A stretch of 50,680 nt of DNA from Thermomicrobiales bacterium (GCA_030446685.1 JAUJMV010000005.1:201769-252448), one strand, 5' to 3'; positions 40,876 through 49,935 are shown, counted from the first letter of the stretch. Notes: a model not told the origin generated them from the letters alone. Numbers and translations are program-made.

Positions 40876-41970
40876 ATGGCCACGACGCTGCCGCGCGCGA
40901 CGACCGAGGCGCCCGTCCGGCCGGCGATCATCGACTGCGACATCCACAACGAGCTCGACTCGGAGCGCGACCTCTACCCCTACCTCCCGGCGCGCTGGCT
41001 CGACCACCTCAAGACCTACGGGACGCGGGGGCCGTCGGGGGCGAGCTACCCGCGCTTCCTGAACCGGCGCAACGACGCGCACCCGCCCTCCGGGCGCGAG
41101 CCGGGGTCGGACCCCGCCTTCACCGCGCGGCAATTGCTCGACGAGTGGAACGTGGCCTACGGCATCCTGAACCCCCTGACCGGGGCGGGGTCCCAGCTCA
41201 ACCCCGAGTTCGACGCGGCGCTGGCGACCGCGGTCAACGACTGGCAGGTCGCCGAGTGGCTCGACCCCGAGCCGCGCCTGCGCGCCTCGATCATCCTCCC
41301 GTTCGAGCACGCCGACCTGGCGGTGGCGGAGATCGAACGCCGGGCCGGCGACCGGCGCTTCGTCCAGGTGCAGTTCAGCGGCCGGCCGCGCGAGCCGATG
41401 GGCCGGCGCAAGTACTGGCCGATCTACGCGGCCTGCGAGGCGCACGGCCTGGCGGTGATGTCCCACGCCTTCGGCTCGGGCGGGGGGCCGATCACCGGCT
41501 GCGGCTGGCCGTCGTACTACATCGAGGACCACGTCGGGCCGGCCCAGTCGATGCAGGCCAACCTGATCAGCCTGGTCGTCGAGGGGGTCTTCGAGCGCTT
41601 CCCGGGGCTGCGCGTCGTCTCCGCCGAGAACGGCTTCGGCTGGGTCCCGTCCCTGCTGTGGCGGCTGGACAGCGCCTACGCTCTGCTGCGCGACGAGACG
41701 CCGCACCTCGCGCGCCGCCCCTCCGAGTACGTCCGCGAGCACGTCTGGTTCTGCACCCAGCCGATCGAGGAGCCGGAGCGGCCGCGCGACTTCCTGCGGC
41801 TGGTCGAGCAGGTCGGGGCCGACCGCCTGATCTTCGCCAGCGACTACGCCCACTGGGACTGGGACGCGCCCGACACCGCCCTGCCGGCGCGGCTCCCGGA
41901 CGAGGTGCGCCGCAAGATCTTCTACGAGAACGCGCGCGACCTCTACCGGCTGCCCGACCGGGCCGGCTGA
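40876..41970 (+). CDS. amidohydrolase (PF04909) family protein, copy 2
   Basis: A 364-residue paralogue of the preceding gene, 30 bases downstream. ATG 40876 follows GGAGGAGGAG. IIDCDIHNELDSERDLYPYL (metal), LTGAGSQLNPEFDAALATAV, NDWQVAEWLDPEPRLRASI, GLAVMSHAFGSGGGPITGCG (His) and RLIFASDYAHWDWDAPD (Asp). The substrate pocket residues differ from copy 1 (TGCGWPSYYIEDHVGPAQ), so the two probably act on different or successive compounds. Same operon as the Rieske gene nine bases on. Confidence 0.88.
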   Translation: MATTLPRATTEAPVRPAIIDCDIHNELDSERDLYPYLPARWLDHLKTYGTRGPSGASYPRFLNRRNDAHPPSGREPGSDPAFTARQLLDEWNVAYGILNPLTGAGSQLNPEFDAALATAVNDWQVAEWLDPEPRLRASIILPFEHADLAVAEIERRAGDRRFVQVQFSGRPREPMGRRKYWPIYAACEAHGLAVMSHAFGSGGGPITGCGWPSYYIEDHVGPAQSMQANLISLVVEGVFERFPGLRVVSAENGFGWVPSLLWRLDSAYALLRDETPHLARRPSEYVREHVWFCTQPIEEPERPRDFLRLVEQVGADRLIFASDYAHWDWDAPDTALPARLPDEVRRKIFYENARDLYRLPDRAG

Positions 41971-41979
41971 GGGGGGGCG

Positions 41980-42585
41980 ATGGCGCGCTACATCGTGGCG
42001 ACGGCGGACGAGATCCCGCCGGGCGGGCGCAAGATCGTCGAGGTGGCCGGGCGCTCGATCGGCGTCTTCAACCTGGGCGGGGAGTTCTTCGCCCTGCGCA
42101 ACCGCTGCCCCCACCAGGGCGGCCCGCTCTGCGAGGGGAAGACCTTCGGGCTGCTCCAGGCGCGCGTGCCGGGCGCGATCGAGTACAGCCGGCCGGGCGA
42201 GATCCTGACCTGCGCCTGGCACGGCTGGGAGTTCGACATCCGCACCGGGCGGTCGTGGTGCGCCCCCGAGCGCCTGCGCGTCCGCCGCTACGAGGTCAGC
42301 GTCGAGCCGGGCGACGCGCTCGCGGCGGCGGCCGACGCGCCGGCGCCGGGGCTGGTCCGCGGCCCCTACCAGGCCGAGCCGCGCTACCTGGTGGTGGAGA
42401 TCGCCCCTGAACGCGGGTCGAACCGCGCAGCGTCGGGCGCGACGAGCGGCCACGGTCGCGGCGGCGGCCGACGCGGCGCGTTTCGGCGCCGGGGCTGGTC
42501 CGCGGCCCCTACCAGGCCGAGACCTACCCGGTGGCGGCGGAGGGCCTACTCGTCGTCGAGATCGTCCTACGGCCCTCCTCGGTAA
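41980..42585 (+). CDS. Rieske [2Fe-2S] protein with extended, partly duplicated C-terminus
   Basis: A Rieske domain: RNRCPHQGGPLCEGK (Cys-x-His) and ILTCAWHGWEFDIRTG (Cys-x-x-His) give the two iron-binding pairs at about residues 43-62 and 84-99; the start ATG 41980 follows GAGGGGGGCG, nine bases after the amidohydrolase stop. The protein could be a ferredoxin-like electron donor or oxygenase subunit. The domain proper ends around residue 130 with GLVRGPYQAEPRYLVVEIA. The remaining 60 residues are read through a second, diverged copy of the same stretch (42484-42521) and appear meaningless in this frame; in another frame that copy reads VRGPYQAETYPVAAEGLLVV. The true stop is uncertain. Confidence 0.82.
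   Translation: MARYIVATADEIPPGGRKIVEVAGRSIGVFNLGGEFFALRNRCPHQGGPLCEGKTFGLLQARVPGAIEYSRPGEILTCAWHGWEFDIRTGRSWCAPERLRVRRYEVSVEPGDALAAAADAPAPGLVRGPYQAEPRYLVVEIAPERGSNRAASGATSGHGRGGGRRGAFRRRGWSAAPTRPRPTRWRRRAYSSSRSSYGPPR
42341..42521 (+). repeat. 38-base direct repeat at the Rieske gene 3' end
   Basis: The 38-base block beginning CGGCGCCGGGGCTGGTCCGC is identical at 42341-42378 and 42484-42521, 143 bases apart. A shorter match, CGCGGCGGCGGCCGACGCG, precedes each copy. Confidence 0.88.
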
Positions 42586-42677
42586 ACTCACCGTCGCGAA
42601 GGCGCTGGCTCCCAGGCTCGGCGCAAAGATTTTTCATAACCACGTCGTGATCGATGCGGCGGCCAATCATCACGCGC
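42578..42677 (+). pseudogene. fragment of a P-loop kinase/ATPase
   Basis: One frame reads LGKLTVAKALAPRLGAKIFH and then NHVVIDAAANHH. In intact proteins of a shikimate-kinase-like P-loop family this follows a YGPPGxGKLTVA Walker A motif and leads to HNHLVVD; here YGPP is present just upstream in a different frame and the rest of the protein is absent. So only the first 35 codons survive. Confidence 0.5.
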
Positions 42678-43009
42678 CGACCTCCGGATTTACAACGCCA
42701 GATACTGGTCGCCGTCGGCGACCGCGATGTTGGCGGCCCCTCGTTGGACGGATTCGGCAACCAGCACGGCGTCGAGGTCGAGGACGGCCGGCGGCCGGGT
42801 AGCTGACGGACGCCGAGCGCGTCCGCCGCTGATGCTTCCCATTCCGCCGACATCTTGAACCTGCGGAAACCGGCCGCGCCGATGCTCTTGCAGATACGCA
42901 TCTGTCGAGGGCGGTGCAGCGGATGTACGATGCGGTGCTCTTGCGTAGGCGTTCAACTTGCGACCTTGCACCGCACCCCGGTCGAACCACGCGGGACGGC
43001 CGTCGCCGC
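42678..43009. other. degraded coding-like segment downstream of the TPP gene
   Basis: On the minus strand AAGFRRFKMSAEWEASAADA and, in another frame, DLDAVLVAESVQRGAANIAV to a stop at 42690 look like pieces of one unidentified protein. Nothing else seen. Confidence 0.3.
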
Positions 43010-44656
43010 TCAGTCGGCGACCGCGGCGGCCCGGCCGACCTGCCGGCCGCCAGGATCATCTCCAGGACGGCCGGCCGCCTCCCGCGTCGCCGCGATGCCG
43101 CGCCCGAGCGCCGCCGCCACCGCGCCCGGATCCTCCACCCGCTCGCTGTAGGCGCCGAGTTCCGCCGCCAGCCCGGCGTAGCGCCCGGAGAGCCGGTTGG
43201 CGCCGTAGCGCTCGCTCGCGGCGGGCATGTGGCCCCCGTAGCCGCCCATCCGCGAGTTGTTGAGCAGGACCGTCAGGATCGGCAGGCGCTCCCGCACCGC
43301 CGTCTCGACCTCGATCGCCGCGGTGCCGAAGGCGAGGTCGCCCATGATGTTGACGACCAGCTTGTCGGGCTGGGCGAGCTTCGCCCCGAGCGCCAGGCCG
43401 AGCCCGGTGCCGAGCTGGGTGGACTTGCCCCAGCCGAGGTAGCCGCGCGGCGTCAGCGCCTCGAAGAAGGTCAGGGTCTGATCGCGCGGGTTGCCGGAGT
43501 CGTGGGTGACGATCGTCTCGCGGCGGTCGACCACGCGCATCAGCTCCCAGATCACCCGGTAGGGGTTGATCGGCGTCTCGTCCGAGGTGAGCCGCGGCAG
43601 CCAGGCCAGCCGCTCGGCCTCGCGCGCCTCCCGGATCTCCCCGGCGACGTCGAGGTAGCCGACCCGCCGCCCGCCGCCGCCCTGCCGCCCGATCTCCTCG
43701 ATCAGTTGCCGCAGGACCAGCTTCGCGTCGCCGACGACCGCGTGGTCGGTGCGGTAGTCGCGGTCGATGTCCCGCTCGTCGTGCGTCACCTGCACCAGCG
43801 TCTTGCCGGGCGGGATCGGCGTCGAGAAGCTGCCGCGCGCGAAGCTGCTGCCGACGCCGAGGACGAGATCCGCCCGCACCAGGCAGTGCGCCGCGGCCCG
43901 CGCGAGGGTGTGCCCGCCGGCGCCGGCGGCGAGCGGGTGGTCCTCGGGGAAGGCGCCCTTGCCGGCCATCGTCGTCATCACCGGCAGTTCGAGCAGCTCG
44001 GCGAGCTCGCGCAGCTCGTCCCAGGCCTCGGCCCAGAGGACCCCGTGGCCCGCGTGGAGGAGCGGCCGGCTGGCGGCCAGGAGGAGGCGCGCCGCCTCGG
44101 CCACGTCCGCCGGGTCGCCGGCCGAGCGGTAGCCGCGCGCGGGGGTGTAGGCGAAGGCCGCCTCGTCCACCTCGGCCGCCAGCACGTCGCGCGGGATCTC
44201 GAGCAGGACCGGGGCCGTCTGCCCGGTCCGCAGTTGGCTGAAGGCCCGCCGCAGCAGCTCGGGCACGCGCTCGACGGCGTTGACGCGCGCGGCCCACTTA
44301 GTCACGTTGCGGTAGGTGGGGAGCGGGTCGTACTCGCCCGGCACCCCGAGGCGGCGCTGGTCCGGCCCGCCCGGCAGGAGGAGGAGCGGGATCGAGTCGG
44401 CAAAGGCCTGGGCGACGCCGCCGTAGGCGTTCTCGATCCCCGGCCCCGCCTGCACGACGCAGACCCCGAGGCGGCGCCCGTTGGTGGCGCGGCTGAAGCC
44501 GTCGGTCATGTTGATGAGGGTCTTCTCGGTGCGCGCGATGATCGGCCGGATGCCGAGCGCCGCCGCGGCGTCGATGATCGGGTTGTTCGGGTAGGAGAAG
44601 AGGTATTCGACCCCCTCCGCCCGCAGCACCCGCGCGACCGCCTCCGTGCCGTTCAT
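43010..44656 (-). CDS. thiamine-pyrophosphate enzyme (acetolactate-synthase/oxalyl-CoA-decarboxylase-like)
   Basis: A 548-residue protein; ATG 44656 follows GGAGGGAGGGAGCG. N-terminal pyrimidine domain: GVEYLFSYPNNPIIDAAAAL, INMTDGFSRATNGRRLGVC and VVQAGPGIENAYGGVAQAFA (the catalytic Glu position is RTEKTLINM). Central domain: AGKGAFPEDHPLAAGAGG. C-terminal PP domain: GWGKSTQLGTGLGLALGAKL and VVNIMGDLAFGTAAIEVETA with LLNN, the GDx...NN metal motif; the usual GDG is GDL here. It could decarboxylate a 2-keto acid or make an acyloin. The final 20 residues are doubtful: VLEMILAAG is in another frame near 43061-43075. Facing the Rieske gene; may belong to the same pathway. Confidence 0.88.
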   Translation of the reverse strand: MNGTEAVARVLRAEGVEYLFSYPNNPIIDAAAALGIRPIIARTEKTLINMTDGFSRATNGRRLGVCVVQAGPGIENAYGGVAQAFADSIPLLLLPGGPDQRRLGVPGEYDPLPTYRNVTKWAARVNAVERVPELLRRAFSQLRTGQTAPVLLEIPRDVLAAEVDEAAFAYTPARGYRSAGDPADVAEAARLLLAASRPLLHAGHGVLWAEAWDELRELAELLELPVMTTMAGKGAFPEDHPLAAGAGGHTLARAAAHCLVRADLVLGVGSSFARGSFSTPIPPGKTLVQVTHDERDIDRDYRTDHAVVGDAKLVLRQLIEEIGRQGGGGRRVGYLDVAGEIREAREAERLAWLPRLTSDETPINPYRVIWELMRVVDRRETIVTHDSGNPRDQTLTFFEALTPRGYLGWGKSTQLGTGLGLALGAKLAQPDKLVVNIMGDLAFGTAAIEVETAVRERLPILTVLLNNSRMGGYGGHMPAASERYGANRLSGRYAGLAAELGAYSERVEDPGAVAAALGRGIAATREAAGRPGDDPGGRQVGRAAAVAD

Positions 44657-44818
44657 CGCTCCCTCCCTCCATCGTGGGGCGGTCGCGGCGGCGCACGACG
44701 ACCGCGCGCCCCCACCGCACCGGCTCCCAGCATCGCACCACCGGCCGGGCGCGTCAACGCGGTTGGCGGGGCGGTCCAGGGCAAAGGCGTTCTCGGATAC
44801 GTATCGTCCCGGTGCGGA

Positions 44819-44941
44819 GAGCGCCCCCCCGCCCCCCAATCCTGGGGGGAGCAGGATCAGGGATAGTCGCGGGCCGCTCCGAAGGCGCGATCCTGGCCCG
44901 CTTCTCTGCTCCCCCCAGGATTGGGGGGCGGGGGGGCGCTC
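44819..44941. repeat. 35-base perfect inverted repeat (BIME/REP-like element)
   Basis: Arms 44819-44853 and 44907-44941 are exact reverse complements. Each arm is itself a palindrome-like REP unit, GCCCCCCAATCCTGGGGGG with flanks. The 53-base centre contains a further GGATC/GATCC pair. Related copies are at 32764-32795 and 48551-48677. No transposase gene, and no flanking target duplication is evident. Confidence 0.9.
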
Positions 44942-45002
44942 CCGCGGCACGAACTCCGGCGCAGGGAGAACGCATCCGCCCGGCATGCCGCCGGGCGCCC
45001 GA

Positions 45003-46016
45003 TCAGGCCGGGGACGCGGCGAGCCGCTCGCGGATCTGGTCGACCGCGGCCCGGAAGTCCCGCGCCTGGTCCGGGTCGCCGAACACCCGCGCGCCGCCGA
45101 ACATCTGCACCCCCCAACTGGGGCGCGGCGAGGCGGCGATCGCCTCCAGGCTGGCCGGGAAGTCCAGCGCGTCAAGGATGAGCTGCACCGGCCGTCCCGC
45201 CGGCACGAACGCGGGCGCCTCCGCGAGGAAACGGCGGCCCCAGTCCGCAGGGCGGCCGCTCTTCCGCGCGTAGATCAGCGGCGTGAAGATGTCGATGGCC
45301 GGGGCGAGCAGCGCGTAGTCCTGGGCGAAGATGCGCCCCAGCGCGCCGTCGAACTCGTCGGGCGTCCAGGGGCACATGTACGCGCCGACGACGCACCCCG
45401 GCAGGTGGGCGCGGATGAGGGCGGCGTAGCGCGCGGCGAACGCGGCGATGCGCTCGCATTTGTGCCGCGTCCAGGCGCCGGCGTGCCGCGCCAGGATCTC
45501 CCGCGGGGACGCGGCGTCGATCCCGGTCGCCTCGCGGAACGCGGCGATGCAGCCGGGGCAGAAGCAGCTCTGCTGCAGGTCGGGGTCGGGCGTCTCGAAC
45601 CAGCCGGCGTAGGTCAGATAATCGAGCCAGATCCCGGCCGGCTGGAAGGCGCGCAGGCCGGCGACCAGTTCCTCCTCGACCCGCTCCACGAAGGCACGCT
45701 GGAAGAGGCAGACGCCCTGCACCAGCGCGCCGTAGCGGATCGGCCGGCCATCGACGCCGATCGGGATCAGCTCCGGGTGCGCGTCGAAATCGGCGCGGAA
45801 GGTCTTGAACTCGACGCAGGCGGCGAGGCCGTGGCGCTCGCAGGCCGCGAAGGCCGCCGCGTCGAACCCGTGGAACCAGCAGGCGTTGGCGCCGGCGTCC
45901 GCCAGCCGTCCGGCGTGCGCGAGCGCCGCGCCGCCGTACGGCCCGAACAGCGCGGGGCGACCATCTCCCACCTCCTCGGACGGTACACGGACGCAGACGA
46001 TGCCGGGGCCGGACAC
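45003..46016 (-). CDS. TIM-barrel glycoside-hydrolase-like protein (337 aa)
   Basis: GTG 46016 is the most upstream start that leaves the adenylyltransferase plausible; the frame is open far upstream. [58 protein letters not shown] and [18 protein letters not shown] match a family of putative glycosyl hydrolases whose active loop ends CxCxxC; then [20 protein letters not shown] and [13 protein letters not shown]. The acid pair is probably Asp of WLDYLTY and Asp of IDIFTPLIY. No signal peptide, so the substrate is intracellular. It reads downstream of glgC in the same direction, which may mean glycan storage, but that link is only positional. Confidence 0.65.
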   Translation of the reverse strand: MSGPGIVCVRVPSEEVGDGRPALFGPYGGAALAHAGRLADAGANACWFHGFDAAAFAACERHGLAACVEFKTFRADFDAHPELIPIGVDGRPIRYGALVQGVCLFQRAFVERVEEELVAGLRAFQPAGIWLDYLTYAGWFETPDPDLQQSCFCPGCIAAFREATGIDAASPREILARHAGAWTRHKCERIAAFAARYAALIRAHLPGCVVGAYMCPWTPDEFDGALGRIFAQDYALLAPAIDIFTPLIYARKSGRPADWGRRFLAEAPAFVPAGRPVQLILDALDFPASLEAIAASPRPSWGVQMFGGARVFGDPDQARDFRAAVDQIRERLAASPA

Positions 46017-47302
46017 GCGCCCGATGACCCCGGACGCGCCGCGGCGACAGCGGGATCGGCGGCGCGCGCGCATCTCGCGGCGCCGTCGGCGCCGACGCGG
46101 CCGTTCTTGCCCACGACGACGATGCCGTTGGGGGAGACGGTGAACCGCGCGCGGTCGGCCTCCGGATCGACCCCGATCGCCGCCCCCTCCGCCACCGCCA
46201 CGTTCTTGTCGAGGATCGCGTTGCGCACGGTCGCCCCGCGGCCGATCCGCACCCCGTCCAGCAGCACCGACCCCTCCACCAGCGCGCCGCGCTCCACGCG
46301 CACCTCCGGCGAGAGGATCGAGCGCCGCACCGTCCCGCCGGCCACGATCGCCCCGGCGCTCAGCAGCGAGTCGAACGCCTGGCCCGGCCCGTCGTGGGCG
46401 ACGACCTTGGCGGGGGGGAGCGGGGGGTGCCAGGTGTAGATCGGCCAGTCCCGGTTGTAGAGGTTGAAGGCGGGGACCGGGGCGTTGAGGTCCAGGTGGG
46501 CGTCGTAGTAGGCGTCGAGGGTCCCGACGTCGCGCCAGTAGCCGCGGTCGGCCTCGGTCGCCCCCGGCACCGCGTTGTCGGCGAAGTCGTAGTAGGCCGC
46601 GTCGCCCCGCGCCACGAAGGCGGGCACGAGGCTGGCGCCGACGTCGTGCAGGCTGGCCTCGTCGGCGGCGTCGGCGATCACCGCGTCGAGCAGGGCGCGG
46701 GTGGTGAAGGCGTAGTTGCCCATCGAGGCCAGCACCTGGTCGGGCGCGTCCGGCAGGCCGGGCGGGTCGTCCGGCTTCTCCAGGAAGGCGCGGATGCGGC
46801 CGTCGTCGCCCGGCTCGATGACGCCGAACGCGCTGGCCTCGTGCCGCGGCGCCCGCACCGCCGCCACCGTCAGGCCGGCGCCGCTGGCGATGTGCTGGTC
46901 GAGCAACTGGCACGGGTCCATCCGGTAGATGTGATCGGCGCCGAAGACCAGGATGTAGTCGGGCCGCTCGTCGTGGACGAGGTTGAGGTTCTGGAAGATG
47001 GCGTCGGCGGAGCCGGCGAACCAGTGCGGGCCGCGGCGCATCTGGGCCGGGACGGTGGCGACGTAGTTGCCGAGCATCGGGCTCAGCCGCCAGGTCTGGG
47101 CGATGTGGCGGTCGAGGCTGTGGCTCTTGTACTGCGTCAGCACGACGATCTGGCGGAAGCCGCCGTTGACCAGGTTGGAGAGCACGAAGTCGATCAGGCG
47201 GTAGTTGCCCCCGAAGGGCACCGCCGGCTTGGCGCGGTCGGCGGTCAGCGGGAAGAGGCGCTTGCCCTCCCCCCCGGCGAGCACCATGGCGAGCACCTGC
47301 AT
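45767..47302 (-). CDS. glgC: glucose-1-phosphate adenylyltransferase
   Basis: Starts at ATG 47302 after [35 protein letters not shown] is the nucleotide-binding GGxGxRL motif; [50 protein letters not shown] and [12 protein letters not shown] follow, and a left-handed beta-helix with [20 protein letters not shown] and [20 protein letters not shown] comes last. This makes ADP-glucose for glycogen. Conserved sequence ends near 46090 ([10 protein letters not shown], about residue 405), the normal size; the frame then runs on to a stop at 45767, overlapping the next gene by 250 bases, so an indel near 46080 probably hides the true stop. Confidence 0.88.
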   Translation of the reverse strand: MQVLAMVLAGGEGKRLFPLTADRAKPAVPFGGNYRLIDFVLSNLVNGGFRQIVVLTQYKSHSLDRHIAQTWRLSPMLGNYVATVPAQMRRGPHWFAGSADAIFQNLNLVHDERPDYILVFGADHIYRMDPCQLLDQHIASGAGLTVAAVRAPRHEASAFGVIEPGDDGRIRAFLEKPDDPPGLPDAPDQVLASMGNYAFTTRALLDAVIADAADEASLHDVGASLVPAFVARGDAAYYDFADNAVPGATEADRGYWRDVGTLDAYYDAHLDLNAPVPAFNLYNRDWPIYTWHPPLPPAKVVAHDGPGQAFDSLLSAGAIVAGGTVRRSILSPEVRVERGALVEGSVLLDGVRIGRGATVRNAILDKNVAVAEGAAIGVDPEADRARFTVSPNGIVVVGKNGRVGADGAARCARAADPAVAAARPGSSGACPAPASSASVYRPRRWEMVAPRCSGRTAARRSRTPDGWRTPAPTPAGSTGSTRRPSRPASATASPPASSSRPSAPISTRTRS

Positions 47303-47349
47303 CGGCCCCCTCCCTCCTCCGGCGCGCGCCCGCGCGCCCCGCCCCGCCG

Positions 47350-48462
47350 CTACCCCGCGGCCGGGGCCGCCCCCGCGGCGGGGTGCGCGCCGATCCCGGC
47401 GGCGACGAGGGCGTCGTAGAGCCCCTTGTCGATCGCCGCCACCCGGTCCGGCAGGCGCCCCCGCAGCGCCGCCGCCGCGATCCCCGCCGCCCGCTCCGCC
47501 GCGCGCGCCTGCCCCTCCTCCGAGTAGACCGCGGAGTGGGGGCTGAGGATGACGTTCGGCAGCGCCAGCAGCGGGTTGTCCGGCGCGATCGGCTCGGTCT
47601 CGACGACGTCCAGCGCCGCGCCGCCGAGGTGGCCGGCGCGCAGCGCGGCGAGCAGCGCCGCCTCGTCGACGATCGGCCCGCGCGCGGTGTTGATCAGCCA
47701 CGCCCCCGGCTTCATCAGCGCCAGCCGCTCGGCGTTGAGCAGGTGGTGGGTCCCCTCCCAGAGCAGGGCGTGGATGGTGACGTAGTCGGCCTCGCGCAGC
47801 AGCCGCTCCAGCGGCACCAGCGGGATGCCGAGATCGGCCACCTCCCGCTCCTCGACGTAGGGGTCGGCGGCGAGGACGCGGAAGCCGAGCGCCTTGGCCC
47901 GCGTCCCGGAGATCCGCCCAATCCGCCCGAAGCCGATCACCCCGACCGTCTGGGCGCGCGAGTTGTGCAGGACGAGGGGCGGCTGGCCCTGGTTCGCGCG
48001 CCAGCGCCCGGCGCGCACCTCGCGGTCGAAGGCGACGACCTGGCGGTTGGCCGCCAGCAGGAAGGCGAGCGCCTGGGTCGCCACCTCCTCCGAGTAGGCG
48101 TCCGGCACGTTGCAGACGAGGATGCCGCGCGCCGTGGCCGCGGCGACGTCGATGTCGTTGTAGCCGACGTAGGGGCGCAGGAGCAGGCGGCAGGCGAGTT
48201 GGTCGAAGATCGGGCCGTCGACCTGCTGCCCGCCGGAGACCAGCACGTCGGCCGTGGCGAGCGGGGCGGGCACGCGGCCGTCCGCGCCCAGGAGCGGCAG
48301 CGCGACCGTCTCCGCGCCGAGGCCGGCGAGCGCCCGCCCGACGCGGCTGGTGTTGCTCCACCGCGCGTAGCCGATCCCCAGGGTGCCGGGGCCGTCGCCC
48401 GCGCGCGCCCAGCGGGCCAGCGCCCGCTCTACCGCCTGCTCGCCGGGGGGCCGCTGCATCAT
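47350..48462 (-). CDS. D-isomer-specific 2-hydroxyacid dehydrogenase
   Basis: A 370-residue dehydrogenase; ATG 48462 follows [32 protein letters not shown] starts the catalytic domain; [20 protein letters not shown] is the NAD GxGxx[21 protein letters not shown] has the catalytic Arg, [20 protein letters not shown] the Glu, [19 protein letters not shown] the His. The long connecting loop [12 protein letters not shown] and Asp-rich [17 protein letters not shown] make it similar to the C-terminal-binding-protein-like/hydroxypyruvate reductase branch. Lies 47 bases upstream of glgC; both sit on the minus strand, not obviously one pathway. Confidence 0.88.
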   Translation of the reverse strand: MMQRPPGEQAVERALARWARAGDGPGTLGIGYARWSNTSRVGRALAGLGAETVALPLLGADGRVPAPLATADVLVSGGQQVDGPIFDQLACRLLLRPYVGYNDIDVAAATARGILVCNVPDAYSEEVATQALAFLLAANRQVVAFDREVRAGRWRANQGQPPLVLHNSRAQTVGVIGFGRIGRISGTRAKALGFRVLAADPYVEEREVADLGIPLVPLERLLREADYVTIHALLWEGTHHLLNAERLALMKPGAWLINTARGPIVDEAALLAALRAGHLGGAALDVVETEPIAPDNPLLALPNVILSPHSAVYSEEGQARAAERAAGIAAAALRGRLPDRVAAIDKGLYDALVAAGIGAHPAAGAAPAAG

Positions 48463-48550
48463 CGGTCGTTCCTCCCTCATTCGGTTGCGTCACTCGGGCC
48501 AAAGCTACCCGGATACCGCGGGGCCGTCAATACCCACCGCCGGCCCGCGG

Positions 48551-48677
48551 GGGCGCCCCCCCCGCCCCCCAACTTTGGGGGGAGAAGAAGTCGGGTCGAG
48601 CCGGCGGCTTCTCCGACAGTCCCCGGACGATGCCAAGATTCGCTCCCCCCAGCGTTGCGGGGCCGGGGGGGCGCGCC
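48551..48677. repeat. imperfect inverted repeat of the BIME/REP-like family
   Basis: The left arm (48551-48584, containing GCCCCCCAACTTTGGGGGGA) and right arm (48641-48677, CTCCCCCCAGCGTTGCGGGG with CGGGGGGGCG) are diverged reverse complements. Same position pattern as 44819-44941: between two genes, arms about 60 bases apart, with an inner GAAG/CTTC pair. Confidence 0.75.
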
Positions 48678-48765
48678 GCGTCGCGTCTGATAAGATTGGC
48701 CGGCGTGGTGGCCGCCGGCCGTCCGGGGGGCCGGGAGGCCGGCGGGCGATGGAGAATGGAGCGCG

Positions 48766-49935
48766 ATGACCGTCCAGGGCGGCGATCCGCGGATCGTCCA
48801 ACTGACCCACCGCCCCGGCGTGATCGACCTCGGCTGGGGGCATCCCGACCCGGCGCTGCTGCCGGCGGCGGGGCTGCGCGAGGCGGCCGGGGCGGCGCTC
48901 GACCGGCTCGGCCCGGACGCGCTGGCCTACGGCGCCGTCCGCGGCCCCGCCCCACTGCGCGACTGGCTCGGCGTGCGGATCGCCCGGACCGAGGGGCGCG
49001 CGCCCGCCCCCGGCGAGATCCTGATCACCGGCGGCATCTCGCACGCGCTCGACCAGCTCTGCACCCTCCTGGCGCGGCCGGGCGACGTGGCGCTGGTCGA
49101 GTCGCCCACCTACCACCTGGCGGTGCGCATCCTGCGCGAGCACCCGCTCGACCTCGTCCCCGTCCCCGCCGACGACGGGGGCCTGCGCGTGGATGCCCTG
49201 GCGGCGACGGTCGCCACCCTGCGGCGCGCGGGGCGCGCCCCCCGGCTCCTCTACACGGTGCCGACCTTCCACAACCCGACCGGCGTCAGCCTCGACCCGG
49301 CGCGGCGGCGCGCCCTGGTCGAACTGGCCGCCGCCGAGGGCCTGACGGTGATCGAGGACGACGCCTACCGCGAGCTGGCCTACGACGGCCCCGCGCCGCC
49401 GTCCCTCTGGAGCCTCGCGCCGCCGGGGGCGGTCGTGCGGCTGGGGTCGTTCTCGAAGGCGGTCGCGCCGGGGCTGCGGCTCGGCTGGCTGACCGCCGGC
49501 GCCGCCACGGTCGCGCGGCTGGCGGACGGGGGGCTGCTCGACAGCGGCGGGGGCGTCAACCACTTCACCGCCTGCGCGGTCGCGGCCTTCTGCGGGGCGG
49601 GCCAGTTCGAGGAGCAGGTCGCCGACCTGCGCGCGGCCTACCGCGCCCGGCGCGACGCGCTGGTGGGGGCGCTGCGCGAGCACCTGCCCGCCGACTGCCG
49701 GTGGCGGGCGCCCGCGGGGGGCTTCTTCGTCTGGGCGCGCCTGCCGGACGGCCTGGACGCGGCGGCGCTGCTACCGCGCGCCGTGGAGGGCGGCGTCGCC
49801 TACCTGCCGGGGGCGCGCTGCCACCTCGACGGCGGCCCGGCCGAGACGCTGCGCCTGGCCTTCGGGCTCTACCCGCCGGAGGCGCTGGCCGAGGCGGCGC
49901 GGCGGCTCGGCGCGGTCGTGCGCGCCGCCGGCTAG
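48766..49935 (+). CDS. PLP-dependent aminotransferase, class I/II (2-aminoadipate-transaminase-like)
   Basis: A 389-residue aminotransferase with ATG 48766 after GGAGCGCG. IDLGWGHPDPALLPAAGLRE, LAYGAVRGPAPLRDWLGVRI, ILITGGISHALDQLCTLLAR (cofactor phosphate), SPTYHLAVRILREH (stacking Tyr), YTVPTFHNPTGVSL (Asn), IEDDAYRELAYDG (Asp and Tyr), LGSFSKAVAPGLRLGW (the PLP lysine in SxSK and the following Arg) and LAFGLYPPEAL near the end (substrate Arg missing from the usual spelling) place it in the MocR/AadA aminotransferase group, without a GntR helix-turn-helix in front. Probable acceptor 2-oxoglutarate. It starts 89 bases after the repeat element. Confidence 0.92.
   Translation: MTVQGGDPRIVQLTHRPGVIDLGWGHPDPALLPAAGLREAAGAALDRLGPDALAYGAVRGPAPLRDWLGVRIARTEGRAPAPGEILITGGISHALDQLCTLLARPGDVALVESPTYHLAVRILREHPLDLVPVPADDGGLRVDALAATVATLRRAGRAPRLLYTVPTFHNPTGVSLDPARRRALVELAAAEGLTVIEDDAYRELAYDGPAPPSLWSLAPPGAVVRLGSFSKAVAPGLRLGWLTAGAATVARLADGGLLDSGGGVNHFTACAVAAFCGAGQFEEQVADLRAAYRARRDALVGALREHLPADCRWRAPAGGFFVWARLPDGLDAAALLPRAVEGGVAYLPGARCHLDGGPAETLRLAFGLYPPEALAEAARRLGAVVRAAG

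Noticed and set aside
42690..42971. A 93-residue gene on the minus strand downstream of the TPP gene
   Set aside because: Only the final 30 residues look protein-like and the rest switches frame; no family could be recognised.
44819..44941. Insertion sequence or MITE bounded by 35-base terminal inverted repeats
   Set aside because: No transposase, no flanking target-site duplication, and the arms are internally palindromic, so a REP/BIME element is preferred.
45767..46090. A real C-terminal extension of GlgC
   Set aside because: The 100 extra residues are low-complexity, overlap the next gene by 250 bases and follow the normal end of the beta-helix.
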